A stretch of DNA of 10,637 nucleotides from Nitrospirota bacterium (GCA_005877535.1 VBOM01000219.1:1-10637); one strand, 5' to 3'. Shown: positions 1-6,851, counted from the first letter of the stretch. Notes: a model not told the origin generated them from the sequence alone. Numbers and translations: made by a program.

Positions 1-146
1 TGAAAGTCTCGGGGTTAGCCGTGCTGATCGGTGTGATCGAATCGATGTTTGCGAAGCTGCGTTTATTCAGAGTGACGGACTTGCTGGGGGTCGCCTTTAT
101 CCTGGCGCTGCTTGGGTTGGTCTTCTTCTACGTCTTGCGAGGATAA
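1..146 (+). CDS. hyfC: HyfC/HycD-like (NuoH-type) membrane subunit, C-terminal end only
   Basis: This is the last 47 codons of a gene that begins before the window; the reading frame runs from base 3 to the TAA at 144-146. The translation ends with an 'AKLRLFRVTDLLG' segment followed by a hydrophobic helix and the tail 'FFYVLRG'. An 'E..(M/V)AK.RLFRVP..LG' pattern followed by a last transmembrane helix is typical of the C-terminus of HyfC/HycD, the NuoH-like subunit of group 4 hydrogenases that anchors the soluble arm in the membrane. The next gene starts one base after the stop and is HyfE-like, as expected for a hyf-type operon, although E. coli hyf has hyfD between hyfC and hyfE. Only the tail is visible, so the assignment rests on this motif and on gene order. 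Confidence 0.8.
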   Translation, partial: KVSGLAVLIGVIESMFAKLRLFRVTDLLGVAFILALLGLVFFYVLRG

Positions 147-147
147 C

Positions 148-816
148 GTGTCGCTATTGACTCAGCACCTCGGATCTCAGTTAGTAGATTTGGGCTCGGC
201 GCTGTTGCTGCTGACATGCTTTGCGATTGTGGCGCAGCGGCGGCTCTCTGCCTGTGTCGATTTGTTCGCCCTCCAGTCGGTCTTCCTGGCCCTGACAGCA
301 GCCCTTGTCGCGTTTCTCACGGGTATTCATCACATTTACATCGCCGCCGCTCTCACCATCGTCATCAAGGTCGTGGTCATCCCGCGGATTCTGAAGCGAG
401 TGATCGAGCGGTTGAATGTAACACGTGAACTCCAAATGAACGTGAACGTGCCGACTGGGTTGTTGGTCTGTGGCGGGCTCGTGATCCTGGCGTTCTTCAT
501 CACCCAGCCCATCATCCCCCTGGGGTTTCTGCTGACGCGCGATTCGCTGGCGATTGCACTGGCGATCATCTTAATCGGGTTTTTTACGATGATCGCGCGC
601 AAGAAGGCGGTGACGCAGGTGATCGGATTTCTGGTCATGGAAAACGGCCTGTTTCTGGGGGCAGCAGCGGCCGCGTATGGGATGCCATTGATCGTGGAGT
701 TAGGCGTCTTCTTCGATGTCTTAGTGGGTGCGCTGATCATCGGCATCTATAGCCACAGGCTGCAGGACACCTTCGATAGCGTGGATACGAGCAAGCTCAC
801 GACCCTGAAGGAATAG
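148..816 (+). CDS. hyfE: Hydrogenase-4 component E-like membrane subunit (HyfE, NuoK-containing)
   Basis: A 222-residue integral membrane protein, close to the length of E. coli HyfE (about 216). I choose GTG at 148 because GAGG at 139-142 precedes it by 5 bases and it starts one base after the hyfC stop. The TTG at 112 lies inside hyfC. About six or seven hydrophobic helices are visible. The C-terminal half is the NuoK-like part, with acidic residues buried in helices: Glu165 in 'FLVMENGLFL', and Glu184 and Asp190 in 'PLIVELGVFFDVLVGALI'. In complex I, equivalent membrane glutamates belong to the proton path. HyfE-type subunits sit in the membrane arm next to the antiporter-like subunits. 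The neighbours (hyfC end upstream, hyfF 6 bases downstream) support the call. Confidence 0.88.
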   Translation: MSLLTQHLGSQLVDLGSALLLLTCFAIVAQRRLSACVDLFALQSVFLALTAALVAFLTGIHHIYIAAALTIVIKVVVIPRILKRVIERLNVTRELQMNVNVPTGLLVCGGLVILAFFITQPIIPLGFLLTRDSLAIALAIILIGFFTMIARKKAVTQVIGFLVMENGLFLGAAAAAYGMPLIVELGVFFDVLVGALIIGIYSHRLQDTFDSVDTSKLTTLKE

Positions 817-822
817 CATCAG

Positions 823-2307
823 ATGTCCTGGCCCCTGGTCCTTTTAGTCACAGCTCCGGTGATAGCGGGACTCGGAAGCCTGCTCGTGCGACAGCGGCGC
901 GTCATCGAAGTCCTTCAGTGTGCAAAGGTTGGGGCTATGCTGGCAGCTGCCGCGCTGGTTGCGGGACAAGTTATCGCTGCCGGCGAAGTATCTGTGGAAG
1001 GCTTTTTACGGACGGATGCGCTGAGCGCATGGCTTGATTTGATCATTGGCTTTGTGGGGTCTACCGGGACCCTGTATGCCGTTGGGTACATGGGCGAAGA
1101 AATGGATCGCACGCATCTGTCATCGAGACGCTACAGTCAGTTTTTTTGCCTGTTCGACCTATACCTCGCCGCGATGCTCTTGGCAGTCAATTTAGAAAAC
1201 ATCGCCATCATGTGGATCGCGATCGAAGGCTCCACCCTTTCGGCGGCGCTGTTGATCGGATTTGACCGGAGCAAGGCGGCGCTGGAGGCCGGCTGGAAAT
1301 ATATAATCCTGAGCTCGGTCGGCATTTCGCTCGCGTTGTTCGGCACCATCCTCGTGTATTACTCTTCGGAGCATGTCTTGGGCGTGTCGAATGAGGCACT
1401 GCGTTGGTCTCAACTCTATCGGGTAGCCGAGGGATTGGATCCCGGTGCGATCAAAGTGGCCTTCATTTTTTCGTTGATCGGCTACGGAACGAAAGCGGGG
1501 ATCGCGCCGATGCACACCTGGCTGCCCGATGCACATGCCGAAGCCCCCACACCGGTCAGTGCGATGTTGTCGGCGAATATGCTCACGCTCGCCGTCTACG
1601 CGATCTTGAGATTCAAGGCCGTGACGGATAGAACCGTTGGACCAGAATTTTCCGGCAAGCTGATCATTGGATTGGCGCTGCTGTCGCTCGCTGTCTCGGC
1701 GACCTTCATTCTGGTCCAGCGGGACTATAAACGGCTGTTCGCCTACTCTAGCATCGAACACATCGGGATCGCGTTGTTGGGGTTCGGCATCGGCGGCCTC
1801 GGAGTTTTTGCGGGCGCGTGGCATTTGATGAACCATGCCCTCGCCAAGTCCACGGCTTTCTACGGCGCCGGTCTCGTGTTTCTCCGGTACAATCACAAAT
1901 CGCTCGATCGCGTGACGGGCCTGCTGAGCCAGATGCCGATCGCAGGGACCGCTATCCTCGTAGCCGGCGTCGCTCTGGCGGGGATGCCGCCCTTCGGACT
2001 CTTTACCAGCGAAGTGTTGATCGCCATCGGAGCCTACCGCGCCAAGCCGGAAGTGACCTACGTGTTTCTATCTCTGCTTACACTCGCCTTTGTGACCTTG
2101 CTCTATCAGGTGTTACGAATGACGTTTGGAGCACCGGGGGAGGCAGGTACGGCCTTAGGCAGACAGTGCCGCATCTTTACGAGCGCCGCTGTCGGAATCA
2201 ACATCCTCTTGCTGGGAACCATCGGCCTCCACGTTCCACCTGGTCTGGAGGCGTTGCTGGCATCCATCATGAAGATCTTCGGCGGCGGGATGGAGGCGCC
2301 TCGATGA
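823..2307 (+). CDS. hyfF: Antiporter-like proton-translocating subunit, first HyfF-like copy
   Basis: 494 residues, strongly hydrophobic, with about 14 predicted membrane helices; belongs to the NuoL/M/N-Mrp antiporter family (Proton_antipo_M). The ATG at 823 is preceded by AAGGA at 808-812. The family's charged membrane residues are present: Glu135 in 'WIAIEGSTL', Lys159 in 'GWKY', Lys224 and His231 in 'GTKAGIAPMHTWLPDAH', and Lys342 in 'NHALAKS'. Together these form the usual Glu/Lys/Lys/Lys chain for ion translocation. The closest type is HyfF/HycC-like; E. coli HyfF is slightly longer (about 526). No long amphipathic lateral helix as in NuoL is evident at the C-terminus. The stop overlaps the start of the next gene (ATGA), which suggests translational coupling to the second, paralogous copy. 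Role in the complex: pumping H+ or Na+ across the inner membrane. Confidence 0.9.
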   Translation: MSWPLVLLVTAPVIAGLGSLLVRQRRVIEVLQCAKVGAMLAAAALVAGQVIAAGEVSVEGFLRTDALSAWLDLIIGFVGSTGTLYAVGYMGEEMDRTHLSSRRYSQFFCLFDLYLAAMLLAVNLENIAIMWIAIEGSTLSAALLIGFDRSKAALEAGWKYIILSSVGISLALFGTILVYYSSEHVLGVSNEALRWSQLYRVAEGLDPGAIKVAFIFSLIGYGTKAGIAPMHTWLPDAHAEAPTPVSAMLSANMLTLAVYAILRFKAVTDRTVGPEFSGKLIIGLALLSLAVSATFILVQRDYKRLFAYSSIEHIGIALLGFGIGGLGVFAGAWHLMNHALAKSTAFYGAGLVFLRYNHKSLDRVTGLLSQMPIAGTAILVAGVALAGMPPFGLFTSEVLIAIGAYRAKPEVTYVFLSLLTLAFVTLLYQVLRMTFGAPGEAGTALGRQCRIFTSAAVGINILLLGTIGLHVPPGLEALLASIMKIFGGGMEAPR

Positions 2308-3848
2308 ATTCGATCGTCGCGCCTGTGGTGGTCTTTCTCGGCGCACCGCTGCTGGCTGTCGTGCTGAGCTTGGCGACCACGCATGCCCGTCTGTTGCATG
2401 GGTTGAATCTCGCCACGATGACCGGCCTGGTCGTATCCGAGATAGCCCTCATCCAGCAGGTGCTGGCTCACGGACCCCAGACCGCGCTCTGGGGGTTGGT
2501 CTATATCGATGCGCTCTCTGCCTTCATTCTGTTCATCGTGACGTTTATCGGATTGGCCTGCTCGTTATATACGTGGACGTACCTCGATGATTACATGGCT
2601 CGGGGGATGATTACGCCAAGGCGTCTGAGCCAGTTCTTTGTTCTGTTTCACGGCTTCCTGTTGGCCATGATCGTGGCAACGATGGCGAACAGCCTTGGTG
2701 TGCTGTGGGTCGCCATTGAGGGAACGACGCTTGCCACGACGTTTCTGATTGCGTTCTTTCGAAAACGCGAAGGTTTGGAAGCGGGATGGAAATACCTGAT
2801 TCTCTGCTCGGTCGGCATTGCCTTGGCACTGTTCGGCACAGTGTTGACTTATTATTCGTCGGTCCGGGTCCTGGGAGATGAGAGCAGCGCGTTGAATGTG
2901 ACCAAACTCCTGGAAGTGGCAGGCCAATTGGATCCGCATGTGCTCAAACTTGCCTTCATCTTCCTCTTCGTCGGATACGGGACTAAGATAGGACTAGCAC
3001 CCATGCATGCCTGGGTGCCGGAGGCCTATAGCGAGGCGCCGGCCCCGGTCACGGCGATGCTGGCCGGAGTATTGGAAACCGTAGCCGTATATGCAGTGCT
3101 CCGCAGTAAGGCCATCATGGACCAGGCACTCCCGCCGGCCTTCACGGGCAATTTGCTGATGCTGTTCGGACTCATCTCGTTTGCGGTGGCTGCGCTCTTC
3201 ATCCTCATCCAGCGCGACTACAAACGGTTGTTCGCCTACTCCAGTGTGGAACACATGGGGTTTGTGATGGTGGGGTTCGGGGTAGGGGGGCCGATTGGAA
3301 CGTTCGGTGGACTGTTCCATTTGCTCAACCATGCGCTGGCGAAGGCACTGGCATTTTTCGCGGCGGGGAACGTGCATCGCCGGTATGCCACTCGTGAAAT
3401 CAGCGAGGTGCAGGGACTGGCGAACATTCAACCGATTACGGCGGTGGCGATGCTCGTCGCAGGATTGGCCTTGGTCGGGATGCCGCCGTTTTCGATGTTT
3501 GTCAGCGAGGTCATGGTCGTATCCGCGCTGGCCACTCAAAGTTTTGCCTCTGACACGTTGCATTTGGGAAGATTCCTTACGATCATCATTGCCCACGATG
3601 TGCGCAGTCTCGCGATTGTCACGCTGTTCCTCCTGTTTGCGGTGGCCCTGTTCGGGGGCTTCACCTATCGCATGGTCTCGATGGTGTGGGGCGCCGCGCC
3701 GGATGGCGTCAGACGCGGTGAGCCGTGGGATGTGGGACATGTGCCGCTGATCCTGACTGGTGCCGCATTGGTGGGGTTTGGTCTGGCGCTTCCGGAACCA
3801 GTGAAAGGGCTCATGGATCGGGCAGTCGCCATCTTAATGGTGAGGTAA
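2304..3848 (+). CDS. hyfF: Antiporter-like proton-translocating subunit, second HyfF-like copy
   Basis: 514 residues from ATG 2304, which overlaps the previous stop and has GGAGG at 2292-2296. The frame is open upstream to 1818, but that part lies inside the first hyfF copy and is not membrane-protein-like. The key residues are Glu139 in 'WVAIEGTTL', Lys163 in 'GWKY', Lys228 and His235 in 'GTKIGLAPMHAWVPEAY', and Lys347 in 'NHALAKA'. It is a clear paralogue of the preceding gene: both contain 'LALFGT' followed by 'YYSS', and 'QRDYKRLFAYSS' followed by 'EH'. An insertion around residues 395-415 (a hydrophilic stretch with 'SFASDTLHLGRF') lengthens the C-terminal half. It probably adds one more ion channel to the membrane arm. 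It could be assigned to HyfD or HyfB, but similarity to its neighbour favours a HyfF duplication. Confidence 0.9.
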   Translation: MNSIVAPVVVFLGAPLLAVVLSLATTHARLLHGLNLATMTGLVVSEIALIQQVLAHGPQTALWGLVYIDALSAFILFIVTFIGLACSLYTWTYLDDYMARGMITPRRLSQFFVLFHGFLLAMIVATMANSLGVLWVAIEGTTLATTFLIAFFRKREGLEAGWKYLILCSVGIALALFGTVLTYYSSVRVLGDESSALNVTKLLEVAGQLDPHVLKLAFIFLFVGYGTKIGLAPMHAWVPEAYSEAPAPVTAMLAGVLETVAVYAVLRSKAIMDQALPPAFTGNLLMLFGLISFAVAALFILIQRDYKRLFAYSSVEHMGFVMVGFGVGGPIGTFGGLFHLLNHALAKALAFFAAGNVHRRYATREISEVQGLANIQPITAVAMLVAGLALVGMPPFSMFVSEVMVVSALATQSFASDTLHLGRFLTIIIAHDVRSLAIVTLFLLFAVALFGGFTYRMVSMVWGAAPDGVRRGEPWDVGHVPLILTGAALVGFGLALPEPVKGLMDRAVAILMVR

Positions 3849-3852
3849 GAAT

Positions 3853-4884
3853 ATGGCTGATGCGCAAACAGCGGTGACTCGATTGAAGGAGGCCTATGGA
3901 GCATCCGTCGTGGAGATGACCTCGATCAATGGGACGCCGAGGCTGCGGGTTAAGAAAGATGAACTGCCACAAGTGGCGCATTATCTCCACACGCATCCGA
4001 ATTTGCGCGGAGCATTGTCACTCCTCTGGGCCGTGGACCATAGGCCCCGTGAATCTCGTTACGAGATCTGCTACCTCTTCACGCTGGCGGAGTGCAAGGA
4101 CTGGCTGTTGCTCTGCATGGATCTGCAGGGCGATGACCGTCTGTTCGGATCCATCACGCCTCATATCCACGCAGCGCAATGGTATGAGCGAGAGATCCGG
4201 GACATGTTCGGTCTAATCCCTGTCGGCCATCCCGACATGCACAGGCTTGTCCGCCATGAACATTGGCCCAAAGGATCCCATCCACTCAAAAAAGACTTCC
4301 AATGGGACACTGTCTTGGAGAGGACTCAAGGGCAGTACGAGTTCAGACAGATTGAAGGCGAAGGGGTCTTCGAGGTTCCCGTTGGACCGATCCACGCTGG
4401 CATCATCGAGCCGGGCCATTTCCGGTTCTCGGTCGCCGGCGAGCCCATCATGCAGCTCGAGATCCACCATTTTTGGAAGCACCGAGGCGTGGAGAAGCTC
4501 TTTGAGCGGCAGCAGCTCACGGAATCTGTGCCACTCGCCGAGCGGGTGTCCGGCGATACGACGGTTGGCCACAGTCTCGCATACTGCCAAGCGGTCGAAA
4601 TACTGATGGATGCTGAGGTGCCGCGCCGCGCCCGTTACCTTCGGAGTCTTTTTCTAGAACTGGAACGCTTACACAATCATCTGGGCGACGTCGGTGCAAT
4701 TTGCAACGACACGGCCTACGCTCTGCCCCATGCGCATTGTGGACGGATGAAAGAGCAGATCATGCAGCTTAATGACCGGCTGACGGGATCGCGGTTTCTG
4801 CGAGGGGTGAATTGCGTCGGCGGTGTCGGCATTGATCTGACCCGCGAGCAACTGACCCAGATCGTCGAAGAATTGACGCAGTGA
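3853..4884 (+). CDS. hyfG: HyfG/HycE-like large subunit, N-terminal part (NuoC domain plus first part of NuoD domain), nickel ligands missing
   Basis: 343 residues; ATG 3853 has GAGG at 3842-3845 inside the end of hyfF. Residues 1-150 are a NuoC (30-kDa) domain with the signature 'EREIRDMFGLIPVGHPD' (about 112-128). Residues from about 178 are the start of the NuoD/[NiFe]-hydrogenase large-subunit domain ('GPIHAGIIEPGHFRFSVAGE', 178-197). In catalytic group 4 hydrogenases the next motif is R-V-C-G-I-C; here residues 231-236 are R-V-S-G-D-T, so both nickel-binding cysteines are replaced (Ser233, Thr236). The flanking 'GHSLAY' and 'ERLHNHLGD' are kept. The frame stops at TGA 4882-4884, after 'LTQIVEELTQ', in the middle of the domain. 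The rest of the domain continues at 4881 in another frame. This points to an Ehr-type, non-hydrogenase large subunit that is broken or made in two pieces. Confidence 0.88.
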   Translation: MADAQTAVTRLKEAYGASVVEMTSINGTPRLRVKKDELPQVAHYLHTHPNLRGALSLLWAVDHRPRESRYEICYLFTLAECKDWLLLCMDLQGDDRLFGSITPHIHAAQWYEREIRDMFGLIPVGHPDMHRLVRHEHWPKGSHPLKKDFQWDTVLERTQGQYEFRQIEGEGVFEVPVGPIHAGIIEPGHFRFSVAGEPIMQLEIHHFWKHRGVEKLFERQQLTESVPLAERVSGDTTVGHSLAYCQAVEILMDAEVPRRARYLRSLFLELERLHNHLGDVGAICNDTAYALPHAHCGRMKEQIMQLNDRLTGSRFLRGVNCVGGVGIDLTREQLTQIVEELTQ

Positions 4885-5333
4885 TAGGGGTAGTGGGCCG
4901 TGCATCAGGCGTCGATCAAGATATTCGGCGTGACCATCCTTTCGCCGCCTATGGCGAATTGCCGCCCCAAACGGTGCTGTATCGGTACGGAGACGTCCGG
5001 GCTCGGATGCGGGTGCGTCTGGATGAGATCCATGAATCAATCCGACTCATCAGAGAAATTAAGCAGGGCATTACACAAGGGCCAGTTCTCACCCGGCCGA
5101 CTGTTGTGCCAGCTCCGGGAACCTGGGCATTCTCCGCGGTGGAGGGCTGGCGGGGCGAAATTTTTTACGTGGTAATGGCCGGCGAGCAAGGGAAGATTCA
5201 TCGGTGTAAGGTGCGCGACCCGTCGTTTGTAAACTGGCCTGCAATCCAATGGGCAGTGCTAGGGAATATCATTCCGGATTTTCCGCTGATCAACAAGAGC
5301 TTCAACCTGTCGTATGCAGGGAATGATCTCTGA
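4881..5333 (+). CDS. hyfG: HyfG/HycE-like large subunit, C-terminal part of the NuoD domain in a shifted frame, nickel ligands missing
   Basis: 150 residues. The GTG at 4881 overlaps the preceding TGA (GTGA); no good ribosome binding site is seen, so any translation would rely on coupling. It starts with 'GVVGRASGVDQDIRRDHPF', which matches the 'RASG...D.R.DHPF' block in the middle of HycE-type large subunits. It ends with 'GNIIPDFPLINKSFNLSYAGNDL' in two joined pieces of the family C-terminus. Where catalytic enzymes have D-P-C-x-x-C, residues 142-147 here are N-L-S-Y-A-G, so the second nickel-binding cysteine pair is also absent. The tail is short: HycE continues about 30 residues beyond its CxxC, including the part removed by the maturation protease, and none is present here. 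Compared with HycE, about 36-38 residues between the two halves are missing. It could be a decayed gene or a second polypeptide of a split subunit. Confidence 0.82.
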   Translation: MIGVVGRASGVDQDIRRDHPFAAYGELPPQTVLYRYGDVRARMRVRLDEIHESIRLIREIKQGITQGPVLTRPTVVPAPGTWAFSAVEGWRGEIFYVVMAGEQGKIHRCKVRDPSFVNWPAIQWAVLGNIIPDFPLINKSFNLSYAGNDL

Positions 5334-5334
5334 G

Positions 5335-5429
5335 CGTGAGGGGTGAGGCGTGAGGTCTAGGGAGCATGACAGCAAGTCGGCGCAACTTCTGCCCCAAAAC
5401 CCCTGACCTCTAACGCTTCACGCCTCACG
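5335..5429. repeat. Imperfect palindromic (REP-like) repeat between hyfG' and hyfI
   Basis: The left arm 5335-5362 (CGTGAGGGGTGAGGCGTGAG then GTCTAGGG) and the right arm 5400-5429 are imperfect reverse complements, with about 24 of 28 positions pairing, around a 37-nt spacer. The left arm is built from tandem GTGAGG units (GTGAGGG, GTGAGGC, GTGAGGT). It fills nearly all of the 108-base gap between the large-subunit stop and the hyfI ribosome binding site, in an operon whose other gaps are 6 bases or less. It may act as an mRNA hairpin that attenuates or stabilises the message, or be a dispersed REP/MITE-like element. A genome-wide count would tell. Confidence 0.75.
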
Positions 5430-5441
5430 AGAAAGGAAAAC

Positions 5442-5951
5442 ATGTTTCGCATCATTAAGAAAAGTCTGAAGACCGGGGTCGTGACTGGCAAGTATCCCCG
5501 AGCGGAAACGCCTATTGTACCGGTTGTCCAAGAGGCTAAGGACAAGACCAAGCTCTTCAAACGGTCACTGACAATTCGAGAGGTGGACACGGGCTCCTGC
5601 AATGCCTGCGAGATGGAGATGAACGCGCTCATGAATCCCGTGTACGACGCCGAGCGGTTCGGCATACACATCGCAGCTTCGCCGCGCCATGCGGACGCGT
5701 TGGTGGTCACCGGCCCAGTAACCGTGAACATGGAGCGGGCGCTGAAAGATGTTTATAAACAGACGCCTGATCCGAAAATCGTTATCGCACTCGGTGACTG
5801 TGCCATCAATTGTGGGGTGTTCAAAGGCAGCTATGCCGTGACGGGGCCGGTAGACAAACACATTCCAGTCGATGTTCGTATTCCCGGCTGTCCACCACGA
5901 CCGTCTGAGATTCTCAACGTATTTACTGAACTGCGCAAAGCTGGGGATTAG
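5442..5951 (+). CDS. hyfI: HyfI/NuoB-like iron-sulfur small subunit
   Basis: 169 residues; ATG 5442 is preceded by AAAGGA at about 5432-5437. It belongs to the NuoB (20-kDa)/hydrogenase small-subunit family, the soluble subunit that holds the [4Fe-4S] cluster nearest the active site or quinone pocket. The cluster residues are intact: Cys53 and Cys56 in 'GSCNACEMEM', Cys120 (and Cys124) in 'ALGDCAINCG', and Cys150 in 'PGCPPRP'. The CxxC spacing is that of group 4 hydrogenases rather than the CC of complex I NuoB. It is shorter than E. coli HyfI or HycG (about 250) and lacks their long C-terminal tail, so it is essentially the core domain. It is the last gene of the operon. No HyfH/NuoI-type polyferredoxin gene lies between it and the large subunit, unlike in E. 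coli. The intact cluster ligands argue that the complex still carries out electron transfer. Confidence 0.9.
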   Translation: MFRIIKKSLKTGVVTGKYPRAETPIVPVVQEAKDKTKLFKRSLTIREVDTGSCNACEMEMNALMNPVYDAERFGIHIAASPRHADALVVTGPVTVNMERALKDVYKQTPDPKIVIALGDCAINCGVFKGSYAVTGPVDKHIPVDVRIPGCPPRPSEILNVFTELRKAGD

Positions 5952-6100
5952 AACAGTGCACGATTTACTACTTATTACGTGGCTCGCTACCGGTGCTAAG
6001 ATGCCTCCCGGTTGCTCAACTTGGCCAACAGTTGCCAAAGATTTCTTCCGGTACGAGTGACGGGTAGACCAGATCTCTACTGCTAAATTCTGCAAGCACG

Positions 6101-6135
6101 AAGGGCGGGAGAAGCTCACGGCCATTCCCGCCCTT
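6101..6135. terminator. Hairpin between convergent hyfI and peroxiredoxin genes, probable bidirectional terminator
   Basis: AAGGGCGGGA (6101-6110) and TCCCGCCCTT (6126-6135) are perfect 10-bp inverted repeats around a 15-nt loop. It lies about 150 bases after the hyfI stop and 20 bases after the peroxiredoxin stop, so it could end transcription from both sides. Neither side has a clear T-tract, so the call rests on stem strength and position. Confidence 0.55.
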
Positions 6136-6155
6136 ACTACCGATCAAACCCTTCG

Positions 6156-6791
6156 CTACTTATTTGGCTGCGGGGTATAGCGCAGGTAGGGTTTCACGGT
6201 TTTGAAGCCCTTGGGGAAGAGCGTTTTTGCTTCAGCGTCGTTCACAGCCGGGGTGATGATGCAATCCTGTCCATCCTTCCAATTGGCCGGTGTCGCGACC
6301 TTGAACTTTGAGGTCAGTTGAAGGGAATCGATGACCCTCAATAATTCATCGAAATTACGACCACATGAAGCAGGATAGGTCAAGGTCAGCTTAATTTTTT
6401 TATCCGGTCCGATGATGAACACTGAACGAACCGTCATGTTGTCTAAGGCGTTCGGATGGATCATATCGTACAGGGTCGCAACCTTCTTGTCAGGATCAGC
6501 GATGATTGGATAGTTCATCGTCGTCTTTTGTGTCTCATTAATATCGTTTATCCAGCCCTTGTGCGAATCCATTGGATCCACGCTGATGGCGATGACTTTC
6601 ACGCCCCGCTTCTTGAACTCCGGTGTAATCTTAGCAACCGTCCCCAACTCGGTGGTGCAGACAGGGGTATAGTCTTTCGGGTGCGAGAAGAGAATCCCCC
6701 ACCCGCTGCCCAACCACTCATGAAAGTTGATGGTCCCTTCGGTAGTCTCTGCCGTAAAATTCGGTGCCTCATCTCCTAGTCGTAGTGCCAT
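6156..6791 (-). CDS. 1-Cys peroxiredoxin (Prx6-type, AhpC/TSA family)
   Basis: 211 residues, the usual length for Prx6-type enzymes. It reduces H2O2 and organic hydroperoxides in the cytoplasm. The active site is in 'HPKDYTPVCTTELG', with peroxidatic Cys45, Thr42 and Pro38; Arg122 in 'MTVRSVF' completes the catalytic site. The C-terminal domain (about 155-205) has the Prx6 signature 'VATPANWKDGQD'. Two further cysteines are present: Cys143 in 'YPASCGRNFDE', where Thr is usual, and Cys177 in 'GQDCIITP'. Translation starts at ATG 6791, preceded on the minus strand by AAAGGAGG five bases away, a very strong site. It is transcribed towards the hyf operon and looks monocistronic. The insertion sequence upstream lies only 106 bases from the start codon. 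A role in protecting a respiratory metabolism from peroxide is inferred. Confidence 0.95.
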   Translation of the reverse strand: MALRLGDEAPNFTAETTEGTINFHEWLGSGWGILFSHPKDYTPVCTTELGTVAKITPEFKKRGVKVIAISVDPMDSHKGWINDINETQKTTMNYPIIADPDKKVATLYDMIHPNALDNMTVRSVFIIGPDKKIKLTLTYPASCGRNFDELLRVIDSLQLTSKFKVATPANWKDGQDCIITPAVNDAEAKTLFPKGFKTVKPYLRYTPQPNK

Positions 6792-6796
6792 GGTAG

Positions 6797-6824
6797 CCTC
6801 CTTTATTTATTTATTCATTCATTC
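6797..6824 (-). promoter_or_regulatory. Strong ribosome binding site and tetranucleotide repeat in the peroxiredoxin leader
   Basis: On the minus strand, AAAGGAGG (6804-6797) lies 5 bases before the ATG. Directly upstream is an uninterrupted tetranucleotide series: on the plus strand TTTA x3 (6802-6813) followed by TTCA x2 and TTC (6814-6824). The leader is thus purine/A-rich and probably unstructured, which fits high expression. The series could change length by slippage. Confidence 0.6.
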
Positions 6825-6851
6825 CAAAGTCACGACATCGCTAATCACAAT

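Noticed and set aside
1192..1896. 234-codon minus-strand frame inside the first hyfF
   Set aside because: Same antisense-shadow composition, with no recognisable domain.
1818..2303. Upstream extension of the second hyfF frame
   Set aside because: It lies fully inside the first hyfF and is Arg/Ser-rich. The ATG at 2304 has a good ribosome binding site and a membrane-protein N-terminus.
2994..3740. 248-codon minus-strand frame inside the second hyfF
   Set aside because: Its composition (His/Arg/Gln/Asp-rich, no hydrophobic core) is that of an antisense shadow of a membrane-protein gene.
4860..4900. Programmed -1 ribosomal frameshift joining the two large-subunit parts
   Set aside because: No X-XXY-YYZ slippery heptamer or clear downstream structure is visible. 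About 37 family residues would still be missing, so a deletion explains the layout better.
5872..6060. 62-codon plus-strand frame overlapping the hyfI end
   Set aside because: No ribosome binding site or family resemblance; mostly intergenic composition.
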